Numbered from the stretch's first letter, positions 25,347 to 34,701 are shown. The stretch is 64,000 nucleotides of DNA from WQXF01 sp031552825 (GCA_031552825.1 JAVBMD010000008.1:62001-126000), one strand, 5' to 3'. Numbers and translations are program-made. The notes: generated by a model from the letters alone, not told the origin.

Positions 25347-27004
25347 TATTCCACCACTGCCCCGCGATCCGCCGAAGACACCATCCGCGCATACCGCGCC
25401 AGATAACCCCGCTGTACGCGCGGCTCCGGAGCGCTCCACTTGGCGCGCCTTGCGTCAAGCGCCGCCTGCTCAACGCACAGCTCCAGCTTCCCGGCGGGGA
25501 TGTCGATGGCGATCAAATCGCCCTCCTCCACCAGCGCGATGGCACCGCCCGACGCCGCCTCCGGCGAGATATGGCCGATCGACGCGCCGCGCGTCGCACC
25601 GGAAAATCGCCCGTCGGTGAGCAGCGCCACCTGCTTGTCCAGCCCCATGCCCGCGATGGCAGAGGTCGGCGAAAGCATCTCGCGCATGCCAGGGCCTCCG
25701 CGCGGCCCTTCGTAGCGGATCACCACCACGTCGCCCGCGACGATGCGCCCGGCGTAGATGGCCTCGATGGCCTCGTTCTCGCTGTTGAACACGCGCGCCG
25801 GGCCGGTATGCTGGAGCATTTCCGGCGCGACGGCGGAGCGTTTGACCACCGCGCCGTCGGGCGCGAGGTTGCCGCGAAGCGCGCGCAAACCGCCTTCCGG
25901 GGCGTAAGGCGCGTCGAAAGCACGGATCACCTCACGGCCATAGCATTTCGCCTTGGCGGCCTGCTCGCCGAGGGTAAGGCCGGAGCAAGTGGGCACGCCT
26001 TCCTCCAGCAACCCCTTGCCCAACAACTCGCGCAGCACTGCCTGCACGCCGCCCGCCGCCTCCAGATCTTGCATGTGATGCGCTCCGGCAGGCGCCAGCT
26101 TACACAGGTTGGGTACTTTGGCGCTGATCTCGTTGACCAGATCCAAGCTAAACGCCGCGCCAGCCTCGTGCGCGATGGCCGCCAGATGCAGCACCGAGTT
26201 GGTGGAGCAGCCCAGCGCCATATCCAGCGCCAGCGCGTTGCGCACCGAAGCATCGGTAATCAGCTTGTCGGCGGTCAGGCCTTCGGCCAGCATGCCCAGG
26301 ATGCGCATGCCCGCCATTTTCGCCAAGCGCACGCGCGCCGCCTCCACCGCGGGAATGGTGCCGTTGCCGGGCAGCGCCATGCCCAGCGCCTCGCACAGGC
26401 AATTCATCGAGTTGGCGGTAAACATGCCTGCGCAGGAGCCGCAGCCCGGGCAGGCGGCGCTCTCGATATCGTTCAGCCCGGCGTCGTCCAGTTTGCCGAT
26501 CTTGTACGCGCCCACCGCTTCAAACACGCTGTTCAGATCCAGCGTTTGCCCGTGCAGCGCGCCCGCGTACATCGGCCCGCCGGAAACGAAAATCGCCGGG
26601 AGCTTGAGCCGCGCCGCCGCGATCAGCATGCCGGGCACGATCTTGTCACAATTGGGGACGAATACCAGCGCATCCATGCCGTGCGCCAGCGCCATCGCCT
26701 CGCAGGAATCGGCGATCAGCTCGCGCGAGGCCAGCGAGTAGCGCATGCCCTCGTGCCCCATGGCGATGCCGTCGCACACGCCGATGGCCGGAATCAACAC
26801 CGGCGTGCCGCCCGCCATGCGCACGCCGTCCTTGACAGCCTGCGCGATCACGCCTAAGTGCGCATGCCCGGGTACGCATTCCGAAGCGGCGCTTATCACG
26901 CCGATCAGCGGACGCTTGAGTTCTTCATCGGTAAGCCCCAGCGCTTTCCACAGCGACCGGTGCGGCGCTCTCTCCGGCCCGGTCTTTACGGCGTCGCTGC
27001 GCAT
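25346..27004 (-). CDS. ilvD: Dihydroxy-acid dehydratase
   Basis: Fe-S enzyme of 552 residues, the usual length, that dehydrates dihydroxy-isovalerate and dihydroxy-methylvalerate to the keto acids of valine and isoleucine. The cluster cysteines are visible in FVPNCDKIVPGM and ACPGCGSCAGMF, with further family motifs in DGRFSGATRGASIGH near the C-terminus. Its ATG starts one base after the ilvC stop. It is the last gene of ilvB-ilvN-ilvC-ilvD; the element at 25284-25346 lies in its 3' untranslated region. Confidence 0.96.
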   Translation of the reverse strand: MRSDAVKTGPERAPHRSLWKALGLTDEELKRPLIGVISAASECVPGHAHLGVIAQAVKDGVRMAGGTPVLIPAIGVCDGIAMGHEGMRYSLASRELIADSCEAMALAHGMDALVFVPNCDKIVPGMLIAAARLKLPAIFVSGGPMYAGALHGQTLDLNSVFEAVGAYKIGKLDDAGLNDIESAACPGCGSCAGMFTANSMNCLCEALGMALPGNGTIPAVEAARVRLAKMAGMRILGMLAEGLTADKLITDASVRNALALDMALGCSTNSVLHLAAIAHEAGAAFSLDLVNEISAKVPNLCKLAPAGAHHMQDLEAAGGVQAVLRELLGKGLLEEGVPTCSGLTLGEQAAKAKCYGREVIRAFDAPYAPEGGLRALRGNLAPDGAVVKRSAVAPEMLQHTGPARVFNSENEAIEAIYAGRIVAGDVVVIRYEGPRGGPGMREMLSPTSAIAGMGLDKQVALLTDGRFSGATRGASIGHISPEAASGGAIALVEEGDLIAIDIPAGKLELCVEQAALDARRAKWSAPEPRVQRGYLARYARMVSSADRGAVVE

Positions 27005-27005
27005 G

Positions 27006-28013
27006 TTACTTCATCTCCTTGCCGCCGCTGATCCAGGTCATCTTGCCGCGCAAGTCCTTGCCGACATGCTCCAGCGTGCTATCGGCCTCAATGCGGCGCT
27101 TGGCGTTGAAGTACGCGCGGCCCGACTGGTTCTCGAGGATCCAGCGGCGGGCGAAGTCGCCCTCCTGAATCTCGGTGAGCACCTTCTTCATTTCCTTCTT
27201 GGTTTCGTCGGTGATGATGCGCTGGCCGACGGTATAGTCGCCATATTCGGCGGTATCAGAAATCGAATAGCGCATGCCCGCGAAGCCGTGCGCATTGATT
27301 AGGTCGACGATCAGCTTCATTTCGTGTACGCACTCGAAGTAGGCCGACTCGGGCTGATACCCGGCCTCCACCAGCGTATCGAACCCAGCCTTCATCAGCG
27401 CCGTCACGCCGCCGCACAGCACGGCCTGCTCGCCGAACAGGTCGGTTTCGGTCTCTTCTTTGAAGGTGGTCTTGAGGATACCGGCGCGCGCGCCGCCGAT
27501 GCCCGCCGCGTAGGCCAGCGCGGTATCCTGCGCGTGGCCGGAAGCATCCTGATGGATGGCGATCAGGTCCGGCACGCCGCGCCCTTCCTGATACTGGCTG
27601 CGCACCGTATGGCCGGGGCCCTTGGGCGCGATCATGATGACGTCGACATCGGCCGGGGGCTGGATCTGGCCGAAGTGGATATTGAAGCCGTGGGCGAAGG
27701 CCAGCGTCATGCCGGGGCGCAGGTTTGGCGCGATGTCCTTCGCATACATCTCGGCCTGCCGCTCGTCGTTGATAAGGATCATGACCAAATCGGCCTTTCT
27801 CACGGCCTCGGGCGTGGTGGCGACGGTCAGTCCGTCCTCCTGCGCCTTCTTCCAGCGCGGGGAGCCTTCGCGCAGCGCCACGATCACCTTGACGCCGGAA
27901 TCGTGCAAATTAAGCGCGTGGGCGTGGCCTTGGCTGCCATAGCCGACGATGGCGACGGTTTTTCCTTTGAGCAAATCCAGATTGCAGTCCGCTTCGTAAA
28001 AGAGCTGTGCCAT
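27006..28013 (-). CDS. ilvC: Ketol-acid reductoisomerase
   Basis: A 335-residue class I enzyme that isomerises and reduces acetolactate or acetohydroxybutyrate. It has the Rossmann motif VGYGSQGHAHALNL followed by VALREGS; the Arg and Ser suggest NADPH preference. The metal site includes KGPGHTVR and EETETDLFGEQ. The ATG at 28013 has GGAGG nine bases upstream. It is third in the ilv operon, one base before ilvD. A strong hairpin separates it from ilvN. Confidence 0.97.
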   Translation of the reverse strand: MAQLFYEADCNLDLLKGKTVAIVGYGSQGHAHALNLHDSGVKVIVALREGSPRWKKAQEDGLTVATTPEAVRKADLVMILINDERQAEMYAKDIAPNLRPGMTLAFAHGFNIHFGQIQPPADVDVIMIAPKGPGHTVRSQYQEGRGVPDLIAIHQDASGHAQDTALAYAAGIGGARAGILKTTFKEETETDLFGEQAVLCGGVTALMKAGFDTLVEAGYQPESAYFECVHEMKLIVDLINAHGFAGMRYSISDTAEYGDYTVGQRIITDETKKEMKKVLTEIQEGDFARRWILENQSGRAYFNAKRRIEADSTLEHVGKDLRGKMTWISGGKEMK

Positions 28014-28054
28014 GATGGGGTTCCTCCTTTTTCTATTGCAAGACATATTTTCTT

Positions 28055-28085
28055 GCTATTTCCCCCGCTTCGCGGGGGAAATAGC
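28055..28085. other. Intercistronic hairpin between ilvN and ilvC
   Basis: Stem GCTATTTCCCCCG (28055-28067) / CGGGGGAAATAGC (28073-28085), perfect over 13 bases. No T-run follows on the minus strand (AAGAAAAT), so it is more likely an mRNA stability or processing element than a terminator. Confidence 0.6.
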
Positions 28086-28093
28086 TTCGATCA

Positions 28094-28678
28094 TCAAAGC
28101 CGCTGCGCCGATTGCTTGATGTCCCCCGGCCCGCGCTGCAGCGCCACCACGCCGGTGCGCACCAGCTCCACGATGCCGTAATCGGCGAGCAGGCCGAGCA
28201 GCGCCTCGGTCTTTTCGCCCTCGCCGGTGATTTCCACCGTCAGCGTCTCGCGCGTAACGTCGACGATGCGCGCGCGGAAGATGTCCACGATGCGCATCAC
28301 GGCGTCGCGGTTCTGCATGTCGGCGCGCACCTTGACCAGCACCAGCTGGCGCTCCACCGCCTGCCCGGCTTCCAGCACCAATACCTTCTGCACGACGATC
28401 AGCTTGTAAAGCTGCTGCACCATCTGATCGACCAGCGCGTGGTCGCCGCTGACGGCGATGGTGATGCGCGAGGTTTCGATATCCTGTGTGGGGCCGACCG
28501 CCAGGCTGTCGATGTTGAAGCCGCGCCTGCTGAACAGCCCCGACACGCGGGAAAGCACGCCCGGCTGGTTCTGCACCAGCACGCTGAGCACGTGCCGCCC
28601 CATAGCGTCGCTCTTGCGCGGCAGGAAAGCGTTGCGGGTCTCCATCGGCTGCAATTCCTCGTTCTCCCAGTCTTGCAT
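28094..28678 (-). CDS. ilvN: Acetolactate synthase small (regulatory) subunit
   Basis: A 194-residue regulatory subunit. An ACT domain at residues 28-100 (LSVLVQNQPGVLSRVSGLFSRRGFNIDSL) binds valine for feedback inhibition; a C-terminal ACT-like half follows (VKVRADMQNRDAVMRIVDIFRARIVDV). The ATG at 28678 has GGAGG eight bases upstream and starts about 20 bases after ilvB. It forms a complex with IlvB. Confidence 0.95.
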   Translation of the reverse strand: MQDWENEELQPMETRNAFLPRKSDAMGRHVLSVLVQNQPGVLSRVSGLFSRRGFNIDSLAVGPTQDIETSRITIAVSGDHALVDQMVQQLYKLIVVQKVLVLEAGQAVERQLVLVKVRADMQNRDAVMRIVDIFRARIVDVTRETLTVEITGEGEKTEALLGLLADYGIVELVRTGVVALQRGPGDIKQSAQRL

Positions 28679-28697
28679 CCTCTTCGCCTCCTTCTGA

Positions 28698-30416
28698 CTA
28701 ATCCAGACAGAACTCGTTGATCGACTGCCCCGGCGCCACCATCGGCGTCACCTTCTCGTCGATGTCGATCATGCACTCCACGATGCAGGGTCTGCCGCCG
28801 GCTACCCCCTCGCGGAAAGCGGTACGGAATGCATCCAGCGTATCCACCCGCGTCCCCACGATGCCGTAAGCCTCGGCCAGCTTCATGAAGTCCGGCCCGC
28901 GATCCAGCGTGGTGTTGGAATAGCGCTGATCGAAGAACAGCGTTTGCCACTGGCGCACCATGCCCAGCGTGCCGTTGTTCATGAGCACGATGACCACCGG
29001 AATATTGTAATGCTGCAACGTGGAAAGCTCGGTGAGGTTCATACGGAAGGAACCATCGCCCGTGACCAGCGCCACCGGGCGGCCGGTGGACAGGCGCGCG
29101 CCCATCGCCGCGCCCAAGCCGAAGCCCATCGTGCCCAGTCCGCCGCTGGTGACGGACTGGCGCGCGCGGTTGAAGGGGAAGTGCTGCGCGGTCCACATCT
29201 GATGCTGGCCCACGTCGGTGGCCACCGTCAGGCTGCCGCCAGAAACCTGATGCATCGCCCGCAGGATGTTGCGCGGGGTGAAGGGCGTGCCGTCGTCGGG
29301 CTCCGGATCGCGCAGCGAAAGGATGTATTGGTTCCACGAAGGATGTTCCTGCGCCTCCAGCCGCTGATTAAGCTGGCTGACCACCACCCGCGCGTCGCCG
29401 GTGATGTGCAGCATGGTGTTGATGTTCTTATTGATTTCGGCGCGGTCGATGTCGATGTGGATGACGCGCGCCTTGGGCGCGAAGGTCTTTGCGTTGCCCA
29501 GCGCGCGGTCCGAGAAGCGCGTACCCACGGCCAGCAGCAGGTCGCACTGCTGCATGGCGGTGTTGGCGGCGTGAGAGCCGTGCATACCCAGCAGGCCGAG
29601 GTAACGCGGCGTCTGCGGATCGTAAGCGCCCAAGCCCATCAGCGAGGACACCACCGGCGCGTCCATTTTATCGGCCAGCTCCTGCACCGCCAGCGTCGCG
29701 CCGGAATTGACCACACCGCCGCCCAGATACAACAGCGGCTTCTCGGCCTGCGCGATCAGCTTGGCCGCGCGGTCGAGCTGCGGCGCGATGCGCGCGGTAA
29801 ACTGCTGGAGTTGCTCGCCCTTGGGGCGCAGCTGCAAGGCAGGATGATCCGGCGGATAGTCGGGGATCAGGTCGATGCCCGACGCGGGGGTGTACGCGCA
29901 ACGCGCGGTCTGCACATCCTTGGGGATGTCCACCAGCACCGGGCCCGGCCGCCCGCTTCCGGCGATAAAGAAAGCCTCGCGCAGCGTCGCCGCCAGCTTT
30001 TTCACATCGCTGACCACGAAGCTGTGCTTGGTAACGCTCATGGTGATGCCGACGATATCGGCCTCCTGAAAGGAGTCGGTGCCGATCAGCGTTTGCAGCA
30101 CGTTGCCGGTGACGTACACCACCGGCACGCTGTCCATATAGGCGGTAGCGATGGCGGTAACCAGGTTGGTGGCGCCGGGGCCGGAGGTGGCCAAGCACAC
30201 GCCCGGCTTGCCGGATGCGCGCGCATAGCCGTCGGCGGCGTGCCCGGCATGCTGCTCGTGCGCCGTCAGCACATGGCGGATGCGATCCTGATATTTATAC
30301 AGCGCATCGAATATCGGCAATACGGTGCCGCCCGGGAAGCCGAACAGCGTATCGACCCCCTGTTCGATCAAGCATTCCAACAGGATTTCCGCACCGGCAT
30401 AGGTCTTTTCTTCCAC
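28698..30416 (-). CDS. ilvB: Acetolactate synthase large subunit
   Basis: ThDP enzyme of 572 residues that condenses two pyruvates, or pyruvate and 2-ketobutyrate. The catalytic Glu54 is in TAHEQHAGHAADGYAR and the ThDP/Mg motif is VTGDGSFRMN...VIVLMNN near the C-terminus. A GTG start at 30416 with GAGGGGG seven bases upstream is chosen; the longer frame runs through the T-box terminator. It is the first gene of the ilv operon and is controlled by the valine T-box just upstream. Confidence 0.96.
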   Translation of the reverse strand: MEEKTYAGAEILLECLIEQGVDTLFGFPGGTVLPIFDALYKYQDRIRHVLTAHEQHAGHAADGYARASGKPGVCLATSGPGATNLVTAIATAYMDSVPVVYVTGNVLQTLIGTDSFQEADIVGITMSVTKHSFVVSDVKKLAATLREAFFIAGSGRPGPVLVDIPKDVQTARCAYTPASGIDLIPDYPPDHPALQLRPKGEQLQQFTARIAPQLDRAAKLIAQAEKPLLYLGGGVVNSGATLAVQELADKMDAPVVSSLMGLGAYDPQTPRYLGLLGMHGSHAANTAMQQCDLLLAVGTRFSDRALGNAKTFAPKARVIHIDIDRAEINKNINTMLHITGDARVVVSQLNQRLEAQEHPSWNQYILSLRDPEPDDGTPFTPRNILRAMHQVSGGSLTVATDVGQHQMWTAQHFPFNRARQSVTSGGLGTMGFGLGAAMGARLSTGRPVALVTGDGSFRMNLTELSTLQHYNIPVVIVLMNNGTLGMVRQWQTLFFDQRYSNTTLDRGPDFMKLAEAYGIVGTRVDTLDAFRTAFREGVAGGRPCIVECMIDIDEKVTPMVAPGQSINEFCLD

Positions 30417-30760
30417 GATGATTCCCCCTCGCTGTCGCCCGCGTGAGTATAAAAAAACAACCTTCGTCCCTACCATTAGGGCGAAAGGTCGTTCCGCGGT
30501 ACCACCTAATTTCGCGGCTAAGCCGCGCTCTCGAGGCGCACAAGGCGCGGTCTGCATGGACAAAGTTCAATGCATCGCGCCGAATGGCCGGTCCCTTTTC
30601 ACGGTAGGACACTCCGGCGAGCCTACAAGCAAGCGCCTTCGACTCACTGCTCCGGGACGACTTTCCGCCAGCCTTCACGGGAACTTACAGCGCCGTTCCC
30701 TCTCTGTGCATCCAGCTGTGCGAATGATTCCCTTCATCGCAACAAATATGAATTTGTATG
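30417..30760 (-). ncRNA. T-box leader of the ilv operon, specifier GTC (valine)
   Basis: The T-box sequence GGTGGTACCGCG lies at 30506-30495 on the minus strand. The terminator stem follows (pairing ACCTTTCGCCCTA with TAGGGACGAAGGT) with seven T residues at 30457-30451. In stem I, the distal loop GGCGCTGTAAG matches the glyQS-type GGCGGTGTAAG, and the 3' side reads GCGGAAA-GTC-G-TCCC. By alignment with glyQS (CGAAA-GGC-A) the specifier is GTC at 30661-30659. Uncharged tRNA-Val should stabilise the antiterminator and allow ilv transcription. Confidence 0.88.
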
Positions 30761-30766
30761 CGCAGT

Positions 30767-30795
30767 AGTGTAGCACCACGATGAAGCGGTGTCAA
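30767..30795 (-). promoter_or_regulatory. Promoter of the ilv T-box leader
   Basis: On the minus strand TTGACA (30795-30790), 17-base spacer, TACACT (30772-30767). Confidence 0.85.
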
Positions 30796-30828
30796 GCAGA
30801 AAAATTTGCACATCGCTTTATTTTTTGC

Positions 30829-31830
30829 TTATTTCTTTGTTTTTTTACGGTATTTCTGATTGCGGCTGTTCGGCTTATCCGGGACGGTTTGCTCGATCAA
30901 ATTTTGTAATAGAGCAGGTGCAAGATAGTTTCTTCGAAAATTCGTGCGATGAGAAACGCCTATAATTTCCATCAGCTCGTAAGCAGAGAGCGTCTTGTCT
31001 CCGAGCGCGAAAAGCAGCGAACGAACTTGGTCACTGACTTGGTCGTTATCTTGGTCACTCGCGAGATACTCTTGCAATGCTGTCAGAATGGCAACCAGCA
31101 TAAATTCCACAAAAGACGTTCCAGAGCCGCTTGCCTTTGCTTCTCCTAATGCTTGATAGTACTCGCTTTGCCTGCTCTTAATGACCGTCTCGACAGGAAG
31201 CCACGCAAACGTAGCTTTCCACCTCGAAAGCAAAAGCGTCTGCCAATATCGCCCCATTCGCCCGTTTCCATCAGAAAAAGGGTGGATAAACTCAAGCTCA
31301 TAGTGGAATAGGCTGCTGCTGATTAACGGATGAAAATCAGTCCCTTTGAGCCAGTCGAAGAGGTTTTGCATGTTTGACCACACGAGGCTCGCCGGCGGAG
31401 CCATGTGTACAACGCGGTCACCCGCAAAAACACCCACCTCACCAGCGCGAAAACACCCCGCATCCTCCTTGAGGCCTTCCAACATTAAGCTATGCGCCTT
31501 GAGTAGGCCTTGGATGGAGAAAGGATCGAGCGAAGGCATGATTTCATAAGCTCGGTTCGCGCTGATTACTTCTTGGATTTCATTGCGGGGCGCCAACACA
31601 TGTTTGCCATTCAGAACGGCTGTCACCTGCTCGACGGTTAAAGTGTTATTCTCAATAGCCAGAGATGATTGAATGGTTTTAATCCGGCTCTGTCGTCGCA
31701 AACGCAAGCTGCCAGCCATGTCTTCAATAACAATGATTTGGCCAACTAGCGAACTAATATCGGCTACTAGGTTGACAATCCTGGAATTTAACGTAAATGG
31801 AGGGCAGTACTTCTCATTTTCGTTCGCCAT
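30829..31830 (-). CDS. Fic domain protein with C-terminal winged-helix-like region
   Basis: A 333-residue AMP-transferase of the Fic family. The active-site motif HPFSDGNGRMGR is complete, with its catalytic His, near residue 180. The N-terminal inhibitory helix SSLAIENN fits the [S/T]xxxE[G/N] pattern of self-inhibited class II Fic proteins. The C-terminal 90 residues resemble a winged helix (LSAYELMEIIGVSHRTNFRR). The ATG at 31830 has GGAGG eight bases upstream. The gene is more AT-rich than neighbours, hinting at transfer. No antitoxin gene is adjacent. Targets are unknown. Confidence 0.88.
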   Translation of the reverse strand: MANENEKYCPPFTLNSRIVNLVADISSLVGQIIVIEDMAGSLRLRRQSRIKTIQSSLAIENNTLTVEQVTAVLNGKHVLAPRNEIQEVISANRAYEIMPSLDPFSIQGLLKAHSLMLEGLKEDAGCFRAGEVGVFAGDRVVHMAPPASLVWSNMQNLFDWLKGTDFHPLISSSLFHYELEFIHPFSDGNGRMGRYWQTLLLSRWKATFAWLPVETVIKSRQSEYYQALGEAKASGSGTSFVEFMLVAILTALQEYLASDQDNDQVSDQVRSLLFALGDKTLSAYELMEIIGVSHRTNFRRNYLAPALLQNLIEQTVPDKPNSRNQKYRKKTKK

Positions 31831-31873
31831 GCGTTGCACCTCCTCAGATTGATTATAACCAAATCGTCCATCT

Positions 31874-31902
31874 GTGACAACGAGAAAAACCTATGGTATA
31901 CT
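31874..31902 (+). promoter_or_regulatory. Promoter of the LRR gene
   Basis: GTGACA (31874-31879), 17-base spacer, TATACT (31897-31902), about 50 bases before the ATG. Confidence 0.6.
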
Positions 31903-31955
31903 AAAGCATGCTTCCTTGTCCGCCCGCCCATTTTTGAAAGGAGCGCACCATCGCA

Positions 31956-33752
31956 ATGCAAAAAACTCTATGGAAACGGATTGCCGTGCTGCTGGCGGCG
32001 ATGCTCATCGCCGCGCCGGGCGGTTATGCCGAAAAGAATACGCCGCCAGCCGAGCCCAAGGTTGTAGAAATCACCATCGCAGGAAAGACCTACCGGAGCG
32101 ATGTTAAGACGCTGGATCTCTCCAACGCCGGGCTGGCAGATTTGACGCCCCTTACGGTGCTCAAGGATCTGCAGAACCTGAACCTCAGCGGCAACAAGAT
32201 CACCGACATCCGCCCGCTGGACAACCTTGCCGGGCTCAAGGTGCTAAACCTGCGCGGCAACAACGTAACCAACATCGCACCGCTGGCCAGTCTGGAAAAT
32301 TTGCAGTCGCTTGCCCTGTCGGACAACCCGATCGGCGACCTTGCCCCGCTGGCAAAGCTGACCAAGCTGAACACGCTGGCGATCAGCAACGTGCGCGCGA
32401 AGGATCTGACGCCGCTGACCAATTTGCGCGCGCTGGAGACGCTTCACCTCGTAAACGATAGCATCGGCGATATCAAACCGCTCGCGAAGCTGACCAAGCT
32501 CCGGGAACTGGATCTCTCGGGCAACCAGCTCATCGACATCGGCACGCTTTCAAAGCTGGTGAAGCTGGAGAGCCTTTCGTTGGCCGGCAACCCCATCGGC
32601 AGCCTGCGCGCACTTTCTTCGCTGCGCAAGCTCAACCAGCTCTACCTCGCGCGTTGCGGCATCGAGGACGTCACCCCGCTGCGCGTGCTGATGTACCTGC
32701 ATGTGCTGCATCTTGAGGATAACCGGATCGCGAACATCGATCCGCTATCCAACCTAAAGCGCCTAGAGGATCTGTACCTGCAAAACAACCGGCTCGAGGA
32801 CATCGAAGCCCTATCGCCGCTCAAACAAATCACCCGGCTGTCCTTCGCGAACAACCGGGTGCAGGATCTGACGCCGCTAGAAAAGATGTCAAAGCTAGAG
32901 GTTCTGCATATCGACAACAACCCGATTGCCAGCGCAGCGGCACTCGAAGGGCTGCTCGCCTTAACCAACCTTACGGCAGAGGGAACCCGCGTGCCGCGAG
33001 CGGAGCTAAACGCGCTGAAGGCGCGCGCCGAGGCGGTTTCGAGCCACGGGGAAACGGCCGAAGCGCCCGCGCCGGTGACGTTGGGAGAAAAAACCATTCC
33101 GCTGGATACCCGAACGCTGGCGCTGACCAGACATCGGCTCAGCGATATTTCCGTGCTGGCTCCGCTAAAAAAGCTTGAGGAGTTAAATCTCTCGGAAAAC
33201 AACATCGTCAACCTCGGCCCGCTAACAAACATGAAAGGCCTGCGCAAGCTCGACGTGCACAGCAACCGGATCGTTGACCTGTCGCCGTTGACCTCGCTGG
33301 CCGGGATACGCTGGCTGGACATCTCAAAGAATCCGCTAACCGATCTGAGCCCGCTAACCGGCATGTCGGAGCTTGCGGAACTGCGCCTTTCCGGCAGCCC
33401 GGCGGATCTGCACGCGCTGCTGGCGTTGCCCGGTCTGCGCACGCTGGTCGCGGTGCTGGACAACGCGCCCAACCTGCGCATTTTGGAATCGATGCCCGCG
33501 TTGAAGCAACTGACCTTAATCACCAGCGAAGGCGTACAGCCGCACCTGTTGGCGCGCATGAGCGGTCTGGAGACGTTGTGCATCAACCTGCCCGCCGATT
33601 CGCAGGCCGATCTCGCGCCGCTATCCGGCCTGACCGGTCTGAAAACATTGGAGTTGATCGGCGAGGTGCCGCCCGCGCAGTTAGAAGCGTTGCAGGGCGC
33701 GATGCCGGGCTGCGAAATCTCCTGCCGAAAAGCTTATGGGATGATCCAGTGA
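31956..33752 (+). CDS. Secreted leucine-rich-repeat protein (internalin-like)
   Basis: A 598-residue exported protein with a signal peptide (residues 1-25, LLAAMLIAAPGGYAE). About thirteen 22-residue LRRs of the SDS22/internalin type run from residue 50 to 345 (LxNLxxLxLSGNxITDIxPL). A linker follows at 350-375, then a second block with shorter repeats to the end. No LPXTG, GW or transmembrane anchor is seen. GGAG lies 12 bases before the ATG, a loose spacing. The last 19 bases overlap the convergent uppP gene. Likely a protein-binding surface or secreted factor; ligand unknown. Confidence 0.85.
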   Translation: MQKTLWKRIAVLLAAMLIAAPGGYAEKNTPPAEPKVVEITIAGKTYRSDVKTLDLSNAGLADLTPLTVLKDLQNLNLSGNKITDIRPLDNLAGLKVLNLRGNNVTNIAPLASLENLQSLALSDNPIGDLAPLAKLTKLNTLAISNVRAKDLTPLTNLRALETLHLVNDSIGDIKPLAKLTKLRELDLSGNQLIDIGTLSKLVKLESLSLAGNPIGSLRALSSLRKLNQLYLARCGIEDVTPLRVLMYLHVLHLEDNRIANIDPLSNLKRLEDLYLQNNRLEDIEALSPLKQITRLSFANNRVQDLTPLEKMSKLEVLHIDNNPIASAAALEGLLALTNLTAEGTRVPRAELNALKARAEAVSSHGETAEAPAPVTLGEKTIPLDTRTLALTRHRLSDISVLAPLKKLEELNLSENNIVNLGPLTNMKGLRKLDVHSNRIVDLSPLTSLAGIRWLDISKNPLTDLSPLTGMSELAELRLSGSPADLHALLALPGLRTLVAVLDNAPNLRILESMPALKQLTLITSEGVQPHLLARMSGLETLCINLPADSQADLAPLSGLTGLKTLELIGEVPPAQLEALQGAMPGCEISCRKAYGMIQ

Positions 33753-34570
33753 AAGAAGAAGTGGTCCACCAGCACCAGCACGCCTAGGATGGCGACGTAG
33801 AGCGCAAACCAGTTCAGCGAGGCGCGCCGCACGAGATGCAGCATCCACCGAATCGCCGCATAGCCGCAAACCGCCGCGACCAGCACGCTGATGAGAATCA
33901 TCAGCCATCCGTCGGCAAAAAGGTTCGCCTCGCCGCCGGTCAGCAGATCCTTGGTTTCAAAGATCAGCGAGCCGACGATGGCGGGTACCGACATCATGAA
34001 GGAAAACTTGGTGGCGACGCTGCGCGGCACGCCGCTGAATATGCCGCCGACGATGGTAGAGCCGGAACGGGAAACGCCGGGCAGAAGCGCCACCCCCTGC
34101 ATTGCGCCCATGGCCAGCGCCTGCGTGGTGGTGATATCCTCCACGTCCAGCTTGCGGCTGTGGCGGCCTCTTGGCGTGGAACGCCGCCCGAAGCGCTCGG
34201 CGAGCACCAATAGCAGCGCGGTGATCAGGAAGAAGATGCCTAGATACCAGTGCATCGAGGGCTTGGCGAACAGCGCGTCCAACGTATCGCCAAGCAGTAC
34301 CGCCACCAGCATCGCGGGCAGCGAAGCCAGCACCAGCATCCAAAAAACGCGGCTCTTGAACGGATTCTTTAGCATCGCCCACCAATCGCGCCAAAAGACG
34401 ATCAGCACCGCGAGCAGCGTGCCGACATGCAGCAGGATGGCCAGCAGCAGGCTCGGTTCGGGGATGCCCAGCGCCGCCTGCGCCAGCAGCAGATGACCGC
34501 TGGAACTGATCGGCAAAAACTCCGCCAACCCCTGAATGACGCCCAGCACGATGGCTTGCAGCAAATTCAT
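33734..34570 (-). CDS. uppP: Undecaprenyl-diphosphatase
   Basis: Integral membrane phosphatase of 278 residues that converts undecaprenyl diphosphate to the monophosphate, recycling the carrier for peptidoglycan and wall polymers. The BacA/UppP motifs are LAEFLPISSSGHL near residue 20 and LLPGVSRSGSTIVGG near 165, with about eight membrane segments. The ATG at 34570 has GGAGG six bases upstream. Transcribed from its own promoter at 34655-34683. Confidence 0.96.
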   Translation of the reverse strand: MNLLQAIVLGVIQGLAEFLPISSSGHLLLAQAALGIPEPSLLLAILLHVGTLLAVLIVFWRDWWAMLKNPFKSRVFWMLVLASLPAMLVAVLLGDTLDALFAKPSMHWYLGIFFLITALLLVLAERFGRRSTPRGRHSRKLDVEDITTTQALAMGAMQGVALLPGVSRSGSTIVGGIFSGVPRSVATKFSFMMSVPAIVGSLIFETKDLLTGGEANLFADGWLMILISVLVAAVCGYAAIRWMLHLVRRASLNWFALYVAILGVLVLVDHFFFHWIIP

Positions 34571-34654
34571 AAAACTCCTCCTCTGTGACGCGCCGCTATG
34601 CATAGGATATGGAGCGCGGCGTGGCGCGATTCATGCTTTTGCATCACGTCCTTT

Positions 34655-34683
34655 ACTATAGCGTGCGGGGGATGGCAAGTCAA
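34655..34683 (-). promoter_or_regulatory. Promoter of uppP
   Basis: On the minus strand TTGACT (34683-34678), 17-base spacer, TATAGT (34660-34655). The -35 lies just past the racemase stop. Confidence 0.8.
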
Positions 34684-34701
34684 GCGTCGGCGCGTTCCGC
34701 G

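Noticed and set aside
25289..26857. 522-residue open frame on the plus strand
   Set aside because: Opposite ilvD; Arg/His/Ala-rich without any motif. A GC-rich antisense shadow.
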